Shown one piece after another: positions 19,070-27,347 of a DNA stretch of 64,000 nt. The translations under genes and the position numbers were made by a program. The notes beneath the pieces are model-generated. The model saw only the letters and a program-made list of their open reading frames with translations, had not been told where the DNA came from and searched no databases. This DNA is from Acidovorax sp. 1608163 (GTDB lineage: Bacteria > Pseudomonadota > Gammaproteobacteria > Burkholderiales > Burkholderiaceae_C). The stretch lies in assembly GCF_003669015.1 (NCBI RefSeq), contig NZ_CP033069.1, positions 1,305,001 through 1,369,000 of the forward strand, read 5' to 3'. Numbering within the stretch: the first letter of the stretch is position 1; each line of letters starts with the position of its first letter.

Positions 19070-19151
19070 TCGCTCGCTGGTAAACGAGTCTCTGGAGGGG
19101 GCATTGGTTGCGTACAAATGGAATCAGCTTTGCACAGCATCCATCGATAAC

Positions 19152-19394
19152 ATGCCGCCGATTTCTTCATTCAACAGAGGTTCTATGGTTGTCAGAGAGT
19201 CGGCGCGTCAAGCTCGTTGGAAATTCTTGCTGGTTGCCACTGTCATCAGTCTTGTGGTCCGCATCAATAATTTTGTGAACCGCAAGGAGCTTGCTACCCC
19301 TGAAGTCATCGGCTCATTCGTTGGCGCCGCTGTGGGTGGTTTGGTGCTGGGTTGGGTCGTCTGGTGGGCGTGGTCGTCGTTCAAAAAACAGTGA
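19152..19394 (+). CDS. Small two-helix membrane protein, unknown function
   Basis: An 80-codon gene from ATG 19152; ATG 19185 has a better ribosome site (AGAGG four bases upstream) and would give 69 residues. The product has two hydrophobic segments (FLLVATVISLVVRI and FVGAAVGGLVLGWVVWWAW) joined by a short polar loop, and a KKQ tail. I recognise no family. It is the first of several small genes of unknown role between the sugar kinase and the acetyltransferase. The following 234 bp up to 19628 contain no gene that I can see. Confidence 0.5.
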   Translation: MPPISSFNRGSMVVRESARQARWKFLLVATVISLVVRINNFVNRKELATPEVIGSFVGAAVGGLVLGWVVWWAWSSFKKQ

Positions 19395-19628
19395 CCGTTT
19401 AGTAGCGCAAACATCACCCATACGTACCGCCGCATGGTGTGCTTCGCTTGCGAAGGGCCGTGCTTTGACCATCTCGACGTTTTGGGCTGTCGGAATTGCG
19501 TCGTGTGTGTCGCGCCTAGCTGATTCAAAGCGTCTGCCTGAGACGGTGCTGGTTTTGCCGCAGGTCATCGGATCGGGCCAGCAACCGGAGATGTTGGCAA
19601 CATCTTTGTAAAGACTTTCGGAGATTTT

Positions 19629-20222
19629 TTGAACCGTATACAAGCTCTCATCGTTTGCGCATCCATGGCGCTGTTGTCGGCCTGCGGTACTTCTGCCGTT
19701 TTGCAGGCGGGAGCGGAGGCGCCTGCAGCCGATGAAACCGTCGTTGTGCTTGGTATCAAACCGGCGCATTACAAAGTGCTGTTTTTTCCTGGTTCCGAGG
19801 AACAAGGCAGATTCGTCAAGAGCAGCTGGTCGAATGCCGTGATCAATGGCATCCCTACCGACGGCTATCTCGTCGCCAAAGTGAAGTCTGAACAGTTGAT
19901 CGGACTGACCATGATCGCCGATACACGCGCCGGAGCGTTTGCGAAACCCTATGCCCCCTGCAACGGCGCGAAGGCACTGGTGCTCAAAGTTCCGCAAGCC
20001 TCGGTGGTCTATCTTGGCGATATTGAATACACCCCATCGGGGGCTCAGATCGGTGTGCAGTACCGCGACGACATCGCCGCTGCGACACGTTACCTTCGGA
20101 CCCACTATCCGAACGTGACGGGCGAGGTGCGGCGCGCAGAAACGCGGGCGATGCCGGTGTCCAGTGCGTGTGTAAGCCCTGCCATTTACGTGCCCATCTA
20201 CATCCTTGGTGGTCGCAGATAG
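19629..20222 (+). CDS. Putative lipoprotein, unknown function
   Basis: A 197-residue protein starting at TTG 19629 with GGAG five bases upstream. The signal peptide ends in the lipobox LLSAC, so Cys19 should be lipidated. The rest is soluble (VVVLGIKPAHYKVLFF, VVYLGDIEYTPSG, YRDDIAAATRYLRTHYPNV) with no domain that I recognise. The C-terminus PAIYVPIYILGG is hydrophobic. No neighbouring gene is clearly linked. Confidence 0.7.
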   Translation: MNRIQALIVCASMALLSACGTSAVLQAGAEAPAADETVVVLGIKPAHYKVLFFPGSEEQGRFVKSSWSNAVINGIPTDGYLVAKVKSEQLIGLTMIADTRAGAFAKPYAPCNGAKALVLKVPQASVVYLGDIEYTPSGAQIGVQYRDDIAAATRYLRTHYPNVTGEVRRAETRAMPVSSACVSPAIYVPIYILGGRR

Positions 20223-20474
20223 GTCAGGTGGAACAGTCTCAAAGGCCGCGCCGCTACGGTGTTTGTGGCGCGGGGGCCAGGGCTAGGCGCGTTGCTTGGT
20301 CCCGTCGGTAGCTTCACGCTTTATTGATCGAAGCCCATCCATCGATCTGTACGGCTGGTCCGGTGTTAGGGCAAGCCTTTCACAGGTTTTCTGCCAATGC
20401 GGAAGTGGAGCTGCAGACCTCCTTCTCTCATTCGGGATGTATCCTGTGTCCCGTTCTTGTGCCGGGAGACTGAA

Positions 20475-20744
20475 ATGCTCGAACTTCTTGCTGCGCTTGC
20501 GTGGGGTGCGATGGAGCTTGCTCTTGTCCTCTCAGGAAAACTGTTCGTCCAATGCGTCAGCCTGGGCCGCTGGCGCGGTGAGTCGCTGAGTGGCGCAGAG
20601 GGCCGCATGCATGGGCCTGCGGGCGCGCTCTCGTTCTCGCGCGATGGCCAGCGGGTTTTCACCTGGAGCGGTATGCAGTTGGCTGGGCTGGCGTTTTACG
20701 TGCTGTTGGGCCTGGCTGCCGCTGGGGTTGCATCGTTGGCCTGA
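20475..20744 (+). CDS. Small membrane protein, unknown function
   Basis: An 89-residue product from ATG 20475 with GGGAG seven to eleven bases upstream. The N-terminal helix (LLAALAWGAMELALVLSG) and the C-terminal helix (LAFYVLLGLAAAGVASLA) are hydrophobic, with a charged loop between. The frame is open further upstream, but the ATG fits best. The 252-bp gap before it holds no gene that I can see. No family recognised. Confidence 0.55.
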   Translation: MLELLAALAWGAMELALVLSGKLFVQCVSLGRWRGESLSGAEGRMHGPAGALSFSRDGQRVFTWSGMQLAGLAFYVLLGLAAAGVASLA

Positions 20745-20840
20745 CGCGTGTGAACGGGCTCCTTGAATGCGTACCCCGTTGTTCATCCACTGGTAATTTG
20801 CCTCGCTGCCCCTGCTTGCGGCTGATCTCTGCTCCATTCC

Positions 20841-21356
20841 ATGAAACCTCGCATTGACCTCCGCTCACCTGTTGCTGCGGACGAGCCCGCCTTTCTTCAA
20901 TCCGTACGGCAGAGCAAGCCACTCCATCGCCCTTGGGTCTCGCCACCCAGCACGCCCGATGCGTTTGGGCAGTATCTCGATGCCATGGCGCTTCCAGCCA
21001 ACCAGGGGTATCTGGTTTGTCTGCGCGCTACGGACGAGATGGTGGGCGTCATCAACGTCACCAACATCGTTCGAGGTTGCTTTCAGAGTGCGTACTTGGG
21101 GTACTACGCATTCGCGGGCTATGAGCGCCAAGGGTTGATGCGCGAGGGGCTGCAGGCGGTGGTCAAGCAGGCGTTTGGCGTTCTCAAACTGCATCGGCTG
21201 GAGGCGAATATTCAGCCTGCAAACCAGGCCTCGTTGGCATTGGTGGAGGCCTGTGGATTTCGCAAAGAGGGGTTCTCAGCCCATTACCTCAAGATTGGCG
21301 GACGTTGGCGCGATCATGAGCGGTGGGCTGTCAATGCCACCGCCGCGCGCTGCTAG
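20841..21356 (+). CDS. GNAT acetyltransferase, RimJ/RimL type
   Basis: A 171-residue N-acetyltransferase. It shows the RimJ-like start IDLRSPVAADEPAFL, the strand VGVINVTNIV, the acetyl-CoA binding turn YERQGLMREGLQAVVKQAF (a variant of the Q/RxxGxG/A loop), the LHRLEANIQPANQASLALVEACGF segment and the ending RDHERWAV. It probably acetylates an N-terminal amine of a protein or a small molecule; the substrate is unknown. Confidence 0.85.
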   Translation: MKPRIDLRSPVAADEPAFLQSVRQSKPLHRPWVSPPSTPDAFGQYLDAMALPANQGYLVCLRATDEMVGVINVTNIVRGCFQSAYLGYYAFAGYERQGLMREGLQAVVKQAFGVLKLHRLEANIQPANQASLALVEACGFRKEGFSAHYLKIGGRWRDHERWAVNATAARC

Positions 21357-21421
21357 CCAGACCTGCGAACAGCCCCGGTACGTGCCTCGCCTGCGTTGTG
21401 CAGATGTTTCCTGCACGCCTC

Positions 21422-22186
21422 TCAAGTCCTGTTGATCGACACCCCTCCATCCACCAGCATGGCCGTGCCGGTCATGAAGGACGATGCATCTGACGCCAGG
21501 TACAGCGCGGCCTGGGCGAGTTCTTCGGGCTGGGCCAGGCGCTTCAAGGCGTGCAAGCTGGCGACTTGGGCCAAGGCCTCGGGGGTGCCGTTCATGGCGT
21601 GGGCCATGGGGGTGAGGGTGCCGCCGGGCAGCAGGGCGTTCACGCGCACGCCGTGGGGGCCGCACTCTGCGGCCAGGGCCTGGGTCAGGCCGATCAGGCC
21701 TGCCTTGCTGGCGGCGTAAGCCGCTACGCCAGGAAAGCCCACGGTGTGTCCCACAAAGGTGGATGTGAAAAGGATGGAGCCACCGCCCCGCGCCAGCATG
21801 GCGGGGATCTGGTGCTTGGCGCCGTAGAAAGCGCTGGTCAGGTTGGTGTCGATGGCCTCTTGCCAGCCTGCGGCCGAGATACCGGGCGTGGGGCCGCTCT
21901 CGCCGATGATGCCCGCGTTGTTGAACGCCACGTCCAGCCCCCCAAAGTGCTCTACCGCTCGCTGTACCAGGCGCTGTGCATAGGCTTCATCGCGCACGTC
22001 ACCCGCCACGCTGTGTGCCTCTCCGCCTGCTGCGCGGATCTGTGCGACCAAGCTGTCCAGCTCGGCCTGGCGCCGCGCGCCCACCACGACGCGTGCGCCG
22101 TTTTGTGCAAACAGCAGGGCCGCTGCGCGCCCAATGCCTGAGCTGGCGCCCGTCACGATGGCCACTTTGCCGGTCAATGCATTCAT
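21422..22186 (-). CDS. Short-chain dehydrogenase/reductase
   Basis: A 254-residue classical SDR. The cofactor motif TGASSGIG, NNAG, the catalytic Tyr-Lys in YAASK and the C-terminal ASDASSFMTGTAMLVDGG are complete. An Arg after the second strand (GARRQAE) hints at NADP. AAGGG in the start region (AAGGACAACCT before ATG) supports the start. The substrate is not evident; it lies convergent to the RimJ-like gene. Confidence 0.9.
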   Translation of the reverse strand: MNALTGKVAIVTGASSGIGRAAALLFAQNGARVVVGARRQAELDSLVAQIRAAGGEAHSVAGDVRDEAYAQRLVQRAVEHFGGLDVAFNNAGIIGESGPTPGISAAGWQEAIDTNLTSAFYGAKHQIPAMLARGGGSILFTSTFVGHTVGFPGVAAYAASKAGLIGLTQALAAECGPHGVRVNALLPGGTLTPMAHAMNGTPEALAQVASLHALKRLAQPEELAQAALYLASDASSFMTGTAMLVDGGVSINRT

Positions 22187-22358
22187 AGGTTGTCCTTCTC
22201 AATCGTTGCTTTGCGGTTGCGTTGAAATCAGGCGCCCAGTTTGTGCAAAGCGGACGCTGCCGTCGCGCTGGAAACGGACATGCAATGCCGTGCGATGAGG
22301 TGTTAGGGCGCACTGCGCACCGGTCTGCTGTGCCGGGGCCGTGGGCGGGCGTGTTGAA

Positions 22359-22901
22359 ATGCGGGCCATGCCAGACACGCCTTTTCTGCCCCCCACAGCG
22401 GTGCGCCGCGCCCAAGCCACGCAGGCCGCGCAGGCCTGCGAAGTGGTTCGCCAGTCCATCACCCACTGCTGTGCTCTGGACCATCGCCACGACCCGGCCG
22501 TGCTGGCCGCTTGGCTGGCCAACAAAACGGCAGATCACCTTGCCGCATGGATGGCTGCGCCGCACGCGATGGCCTGGGGAGCCTATTGGGGCGTTGGCTT
22601 GGGTGCTGACCGTGGTGCTGATCGGGGCGCAGAGGCGGGCTCAACGATGGTGGGCTTTGCGCTGCTCACGCAAGACAAACTGGCCCTGTGCTATGTGGTG
22701 CCGCAGGCATTGCACCAGGGCGTAGGCCGGGCTTTGCTGCTGGCGGCAGAAGCGGGTGCGCGGCAGGCGGGCATCGCTGCGTTGGTGCTGGAGAGCACGC
22801 GCACGGCAGAGGCTTTTTACCGGTGCCATGGCTACGAGCCTGCAGGCGCTGTGCAGGCCTGGGCGGGGTTGCAGGCGCAGCCCATGTGCAAGCGGCTTTG
22901 A
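22359..22901 (+). CDS. GNAT acetyltransferase
   Basis: About 180 residues with the acetyl-CoA loop VVPQALHQGVGRALLLAAEAGAR and the ending ESTRTAEAFYRCHGY, typical of GNAT enzymes. The middle (LGADRGADRGAEAG) is a low-complexity direct repeat not found in standard family members. The start could be ATG 22359 or ATG 22368; neither has a strong ribosome site. Substrate unknown. Confidence 0.75.
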   Translation: MRAMPDTPFLPPTAVRRAQATQAAQACEVVRQSITHCCALDHRHDPAVLAAWLANKTADHLAAWMAAPHAMAWGAYWGVGLGADRGADRGAEAGSTMVGFALLTQDKLALCYVVPQALHQGVGRALLLAAEAGARQAGIAALVLESTRTAEAFYRCHGYEPAGAVQAWAGLQAQPMCKRL

Positions 22902-22965
22902 ACGGGGCCCACAACGCGGCGCTGCGGGTTGCGTGTGCAATGCCTGCCTGCACACAAGGAGATTT

Positions 22966-23027
22966 CAATTAAAAAATGCCTCTAGCGCTTTATCTATAAG
23001 CGCTAGAAGCTATTGTTTTTGTAGCGT
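22966..23027 (+). repeat. Dispersed stem-loop repeat, family A (copy 4)
   Basis: TGCCTCTAGCGCTTTATCTA followed by TAAGCGCTAGAAGCTAT, between two convergent acetyltransferase genes, with the AT-rich tails intact. Its position is suited to ending both transcripts. Confidence 0.85.
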
Positions 23028-23036
23028 TTGGTGCGC

Positions 23037-23504
23037 TCAAAGCTCGTGCGCATACACGATGAAGCCTTGGTGCTTGGCCAGCTTGTCGTACAGCTGGCGT
23101 CCAGCGGCGTTGGTGGCTTGGGTTTGCCAGTACACCCGCTGCGACCGGGCTGTGCGGGCGGCGGCATACACCCCTTCAATGAGCGCCCGCCCCACGCCCC
23201 GGCCCCGGGCGGCTTCGCGGGTGAACAGGTCGCTGAGGTAGCACACAGGCTCGATGCGCGTCATGCTGCGGTGGAACACGCAGTGCGCCAGGCCCAGCAG
23301 GTCGCCGCTGGCATCGTCCTGCGCGACCAGGCAGAGCATGGGCTCGGCCGCGTCATGCAAACGTTGCCAGGTGGTCTGCGTGATGTGCTCGGGCAGCGCG
23401 GTGGCGCCAAAGCGGCCGTAGAAGGCGTTGTAGCCATCCCAAAGCGGGCGCCATGCGGCGTAATCGTGTGGCTGGGCGGGGCGCACTGAAACGGATGAGG
23501 TCAT
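23037..23504 (-). CDS. GNAT acetyltransferase
   Basis: A 155-residue GNAT protein. It has VSVRPAQPHDYAAWRPLW at the start, YLSDLFTREAARGRGVGRALIEGVYAAAR as the acetyl-CoA loop and RVYWQTQATNAAGRQLYDKLAKHQGF at the end, a pattern shared with small-molecule acetyltransferases. ATG 23504 with AAGG seven bases upstream is preferred over the TTG two codons earlier. Substrate unknown. Confidence 0.85.
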   Translation of the reverse strand: MTSSVSVRPAQPHDYAAWRPLWDGYNAFYGRFGATALPEHITQTTWQRLHDAAEPMLCLVAQDDASGDLLGLAHCVFHRSMTRIEPVCYLSDLFTREAARGRGVGRALIEGVYAAARTARSQRVYWQTQATNAAGRQLYDKLAKHQGFIVYAHEL

Positions 23505-23556
23505 GGGCAACCTTGGGATGTGGGTGTCATTGCCAGCGCTGCATGGTGGTGGCCGT

Positions 23557-24987
23557 TCAGGCCTTCAGCACCCGCCCGGGGTTCATCAGACCCTGCGGGT
23601 CTAGCGCCTGCTTGATGGCGCGCATCATCGACAGGGCCACGGGCGATTGGTACTTCTCCAGCTTGTCTGCCTTCAGCGCGCCGATGCCGTGCTCAGCAGA
23701 GAACGAGCCGCCGAACTCGGCCACGGCTTCGTAGACCAAGTGGTTGACCTGCGCCTCGTAGTCGCGCAGGAAGGCCTTGGCATCGCCCTCGGCCGGTGCT
23801 TGCACGTTGTAGTGCAGGTTGCCGTCGCCCAGGTGGCCAAAGTTGACCAGGCGCACGCCAGGGATCTGGCTTTGCAGCAGCGCGTCGGTGTGTGCCACAA
23901 ACGCGGGGATGCGCGAGATGGGGATGGAGATGTCGTTCTTGATGTTCAGGCCCTCTTCGGCCTGGGCCAGCGGAATGCTCTCGCGGATGTGCCAGAGCTG
24001 GTGCGCCTGGGTGAGGTTCTCGGCCACCACGGCGTCGGTCACGCAGCCGGCTTCAAAGGCGGATTCGAGCAAGGCTTCAAACCGCGCGCGGGCGTGCTCT
24101 TCGGATTCGCTGTCGGAGTTTTCGAGCAGCACACACCAGGGGGCGTCGTCTTGGCCCAAGAAAGGCACGCGCAGCTGGGGCATGTGCTTGCCCACCAGGC
24201 TCAGTGCAAACTGGCCCATCACCTCAAAGCCCGTGAGGCCCGCGCCCAGCTGTTTGTGGGCCATGCCCAGCAGCTGCACGGCGTGCTCGATGGAAGGCAC
24301 TGCGGCCCAGGCGGTGAGCTTGGCGGCGGGCTGGGGGTAGAGCTTCATGCTGGCGGCGGTGATGATGCCCAGCGTGCCTTCGCTGCCGATGAACAGGTCG
24401 CGCAGGTCGTAGCCGGTGTTGTCCTTGCGCAGGCCCTTGAGGCCGCTCCACACCTCGCCCTGCGCGGTGACCACTTCCAGCCCCAGGCACAGGTCGCGCG
24501 TGTTGCCGTAGCGCACCACCTGCGTGCCGCCCGCGTTGGTGCCCAGGTTGCCGCCAATGGTGCAGCTGCCCTCGGCCGCGAGCGACAGCGGGAACAGCAG
24601 GCCCGCGTTGCGCGCCACCTCTTGCAGGTTTTGCAGGATGCAGCCCGCCTCCACCGTCATGGTGAGGTTGGCGGTGTCCACGGCGCGCACGGCGTTCATG
24701 CGCGTGAGGCTCAGCACGATCTGCGTGCCGGTGTCGTCGGGCGTGGAGCCCACGGCCAGCCCGGTGTTGCCACCCTGCGGCACGATGGCGGTGCCCGCGG
24801 CGGCGCAGGCCTTGACCACGGCAGCCACCTCGGGCGTGCTGGCGGGGCGCACCACGGCCAGGGCCTTGCCGCGCACGCGGCGGCGCCAGTCTTGCTCCCA
24901 GGCGGTGAGGTCGCCCTCGGTCAGCACATGGGCATCGCCCACGATGGAGCGCAGGGTATCGAGCAGCGGGGTCGTCAGGTTCGGCAT
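23557..24987 (-). CDS. FAD-binding oxidase of the GlcD / D-2-hydroxyacid dehydrogenase family
   Basis: A 476-residue flavoprotein with an FAD_binding_4 domain (VPQGGNTGLAVGS, GGNLGTNAGGTQVVRYGNTRD, IGSEGTLGIIT) and an FAD-oxidase C domain (NFGHLGDGNLHYNV, SAEHGIGALKADKLEKY, DPQGLMNPGRVL). By family it oxidises a D-2-hydroxyacid such as D-lactate or D-2-hydroxyglutarate; the sequence alone does not settle which. ATG 24987 starts the conserved part; the frame continues upstream only as overlap with the DUF2069 gene, four bases away. Confidence 0.88.
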   Translation of the reverse strand: MPNLTTPLLDTLRSIVGDAHVLTEGDLTAWEQDWRRRVRGKALAVVRPASTPEVAAVVKACAAAGTAIVPQGGNTGLAVGSTPDDTGTQIVLSLTRMNAVRAVDTANLTMTVEAGCILQNLQEVARNAGLLFPLSLAAEGSCTIGGNLGTNAGGTQVVRYGNTRDLCLGLEVVTAQGEVWSGLKGLRKDNTGYDLRDLFIGSEGTLGIITAASMKLYPQPAAKLTAWAAVPSIEHAVQLLGMAHKQLGAGLTGFEVMGQFALSLVGKHMPQLRVPFLGQDDAPWCVLLENSDSESEEHARARFEALLESAFEAGCVTDAVVAENLTQAHQLWHIRESIPLAQAEEGLNIKNDISIPISRIPAFVAHTDALLQSQIPGVRLVNFGHLGDGNLHYNVQAPAEGDAKAFLRDYEAQVNHLVYEAVAEFGGSFSAEHGIGALKADKLEKYQSPVALSMMRAIKQALDPQGLMNPGRVLKA

Positions 24988-24991
24988 GGCA

Positions 24992-25561
24992 TTAGTCCTT
25001 TCGCGCGAGAGGTTCGGTGAGGGCTGTGGGTGCGCTGGCTGCATCGCTTTGCGGGGTGTCAGTTCGCGAGGTGTCGGCTTGCGCGGTGTCAGGGTGGGCT
25101 GGCTTGGCGGGCAGGGTTGGCTCTTGCGTGGCGGCCAGCGCACGCGCATTGCGCTGGCGCAGCCGCACGTGCAGTGTGCAGGCCGTGAACAGCACCAGGC
25201 ACAGCGCAATCTCGGCCATGGCCAGCCAGTTGCCGGGGGCCTTGTCGCTCCAGGCGCGCACCACGCCTTCGGTGAAGTACAGCCAGATCACCAGGCTGAC
25301 CCAGCGGTAGGTGTACATGCGGTTTTTGAGAATGCCTGCCAGCGGGATGCACAGCGGCAGCGCCTTGATGGCCAGCCAGGTGCCGCCGGGGCGCAGCGGT
25401 GCCAGCACCAGCTCCCAGGCCACGCACAGCGCAATCAGGGCGATGAGGCTGGCGGTGGCCACCCAGCGGGTGGCCGCCACTTCGGGGGGGCGGCTTGGAG
25501 CGGGGCGGGGTGGGCGGTGTCGGTCATGGGCAAACGTTGGGTGCAGGGGGATGGGCGCCAT
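24992..25561 (-). CDS. DUF2069 membrane protein
   Basis: A 189-residue inner-membrane protein with four hydrophobic segments (LIALIALCVAWELVLAPL, LAIKALPLCIPLAGIL, RWVSLVIWLYFTEGVV, AEIALCLVLFTACTLHVRLR). GILKNRMYTYRW and FTEGVVRAW are the DUF2069 signatures. The C-terminal 45 residues are a Thr/Asp/Ala-rich tail with short repeats (ADTSRTDTPQSD). ATG 25561 is taken as start; the frame is open to 25636 upstream. The gene sits four bases before the FAD oxidase and is probably co-transcribed with it. Confidence 0.8.
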   Translation of the reverse strand: MAPIPLHPTFAHDRHRPPRPAPSRPPEVAATRWVATASLIALIALCVAWELVLAPLRPGGTWLAIKALPLCIPLAGILKNRMYTYRWVSLVIWLYFTEGVVRAWSDKAPGNWLAMAEIALCLVLFTACTLHVRLRQRNARALAATQEPTLPAKPAHPDTAQADTSRTDTPQSDAASAPTALTEPLARKD

Positions 25562-25617
25562 GGGCAGGCGGCCGGGCAGGGCAGGGGGCGGCAAGCGGTC
25601 ACAATGCGCGCTGTTGC

Positions 25618-25654
25618 CCTGGCAGCTGCAGGCCATGGGTCTGCAGCTGCCAGG
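25618..25654. promoter_or_regulatory. 14-bp perfect inverted repeat between divergent genes
   Basis: CCTGGCAGCTGCAG (25618-25631) and CTGCAGCTGCCAGG (25641-25654) pair exactly around a 9-base loop. It lies between the DUF2069 and YihY genes, so a terminator role is unlikely on either strand. It may be a shared operator or a structured element. Confidence 0.45.
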
Positions 25655-25703
25655 CGCCCGTTTAACCCTTGGGGCCCATCACGGGCTTTGGATCATATAG
25701 GCC

Positions 25704-26954
25704 ATGCGATTGACCTTGCAGACAGTGGCCCAGCGCATTGAGATGCTGCTGGAAGATCTGTCGAAATTTCCTTGGCGCACCACGGCGCAGACGCTGCGCG
25801 AGCGCTTTCGCGAGGACCAGCTGGGCCTGACGGCCAGCAGCCTCACCTTCACCACGGTGCTGGCGCTGGTGCCATTTTTGGCGGTGGCACTGGCGGTGTT
25901 CACGGCCTTTCCCATCTTTGGCAAGCTGCAGGGCGTGGTGCAGAAGTGGCTGGTTGAAAGCCTGGTGCCCGACAGCATCTCGCGCCAGGTGCTGGGCTAC
26001 CTCACCCAGTTTGCGGCCAAGGCCAGCGGGCTGGGGGCGCTGGGCTTCAGCATCTTGCTGGGCACAGCGCTCATGCTGATCCTCACCATCGACCGCACGC
26101 TCAACAACATCTGGCGCGTGCGGCGGCTGCGCCCGCTGGGCCAGCGGGTGCTGATCTACTGGGCGGCCATCACGCTGGGGCCTTTGCTGCTGGGCGGCAG
26201 CCTGGCGCTCACGTCGTATGTCATGTCGGCATCCAGCGGGCTGGTGCGCACGCTGCCCGATGGGGTGGGTCTGCTGGTGGATTCGATCCAGTTCTTGATC
26301 TTGGCGGCGGGCATGGCGGGGCTCTACCACTATGTGCCCAACACGCCGGTGAAGTGGCAGCACGCTTGGGTGGGCGGCCTGTTTGTGGCCGTGTGCATAG
26401 AGCTGGCCAAGAAGGTGCTGGCCGCCTACTTGGCCAAGGTGCCGACCTATTCGGTGGTGTACGGTGCGTTTGCCACGCTGCCGATCTTGCTGGTGTGGAT
26501 TTACGTGGCCTGGGTCATCGTGCTGTTGGGGGCGGTGGTCACGGCGTATTTGCCCAGCCTGCTGGCAGGCGTGGCGCGGCGTGGCACGGTGGCGGGCTGG
26601 GGGTTTCAGCTGGCGGTAGAGGTGCTGCAAGAGCTGCACCGCGCACGTCAGCTGCCCAGCAAAGGCCTGCGGGCAGCGCAACTGGCCGAACTGCTGCGCG
26701 TGGATGCGTTGCAGCTGGAGCCTGTGCTGGAGACCTTGACGTCGCTGGACTGGATTGCCCAGGTGAGCGATGCGGTGGCGGGCCCGTCCGACGCCCCCGA
26801 GCTGCGCTACGTGCTGCTGGCCGACCCCGAGCGCACCGCGCTGGAGCCGCTGGTGCAACGCCTGCTGCTGGACCAGACCGTGCGGCTGGCCCCCCTGTGG
26901 GATGCCGCTGGATTTGCGCGGCTTCGGTTGCAGGATTTGCTATCAATTAAATAG
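25704..26954 (+). CDS. YihY/BrkB-family inner-membrane protein
   Basis: A 416-residue protein with about six membrane helices. The N-terminal ALTASSLTF-like segment (LGLTASSLTFTTVLALVPFLAV), TIDRTLNNIWRVRR, YHYVPNTPVKWQHAWVGG and FATLPILLVWIYVAWVIVLLGA are YihY hallmarks. The C-terminal 120 residues form a soluble winged-helix-like domain (LPSKGLRAAQLAELLRVDALQLEPVL), seen in longer family members. Function unknown. The last codons (LLSIK and stop) come from a family-A repeat, so the native C-terminus may have been altered. Confidence 0.88.
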   Translation: MRLTLQTVAQRIEMLLEDLSKFPWRTTAQTLRERFREDQLGLTASSLTFTTVLALVPFLAVALAVFTAFPIFGKLQGVVQKWLVESLVPDSISRQVLGYLTQFAAKASGLGALGFSILLGTALMLILTIDRTLNNIWRVRRLRPLGQRVLIYWAAITLGPLLLGGSLALTSYVMSASSGLVRTLPDGVGLLVDSIQFLILAAGMAGLYHYVPNTPVKWQHAWVGGLFVAVCIELAKKVLAAYLAKVPTYSVVYGAFATLPILLVWIYVAWVIVLLGAVVTAYLPSLLAGVARRGTVAGWGFQLAVEVLQELHRARQLPSKGLRAAQLAELLRVDALQLEPVLETLTSLDWIAQVSDAVAGPSDAPELRYVLLADPERTALEPLVQRLLLDQTVRLAPLWDAAGFARLRLQDLLSIK

Positions 26955-26992
26955 CTGCTAGCGCTTGTGAAATAGGCGCTAGAGGCTTTTTT
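26938..26992 (-). repeat. Dispersed stem-loop repeat, family A (copy 5), overlapping the yihY stop
   Basis: This copy is in the opposite orientation: ATAGCTGCTAGCGCTTGTGA, then AATAGGCGCTAGAGGC and a T-run. Its left edge, TTGCTATCAATTAAATAG, provides the last codons and the stop of the YihY-type gene. The hairpin followed by seven T could serve as a terminator on the plus strand. Confidence 0.85.
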
Positions 26993-27026
26993 TCTGAAAG
27001 GCTACTTGCCTCAGATACCACTCTAT

Positions 27027-27231
27027 CCGTTCGGGCTGAGCCCGTCGAAGCCAGAGCTTGCCGCGTGCGTGCAAGGCTTCGACAGGCTCAGCCCGAACGG
27101 GTGGGGACGAGAAGGCGTCTAAGGCAGGTCGCCAATCAGGGCTAATTGCCTCGGATAGACCGTTCGCCCTGAGCTTGTCGAAGGGCTGTTGGCAAAAGGC
27201 GCCCTGGCTTCGACAGGCTCAGCCCGAACGG
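27027..27231. repeat. Two paired family-B palindromes
   Basis: The 393-bp gap between yihY and the DUF4401 gene has no gene. It contains two complete palindromes, at 27027-27100 and 27160-27231. Each has inverted arms of about 24 bases around a loop of 22-26 bases. The segment TAAGGCAGGTCGCCAATCAG (27119-27138) recurs in a related form near 27250, suggesting a tandem duplication of the palindrome with its flank. The gap lies between convergent genes. Confidence 0.85.
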
Positions 27232-27347
27232 CTTGGGGGTAAGCGGTCTGGGGCAGGTTGCTAATCAGGCGTTTGGTGTGAAATAGATTGCGGCGCGCGG
27301 GGCAGCCGCTCGCGTCGCGCTCTGCCCCCTTTGCACCCTTTGCTCCG

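Noticed and set aside
22199-22525. Minus-strand frame of about 108 codons between the SDR and the acetyltransferase
   Set aside because: It overlaps the acetyltransferase start, has no ribosome site and no recognisable family. The last 30 codons look slightly protein-like, but not enough to call.
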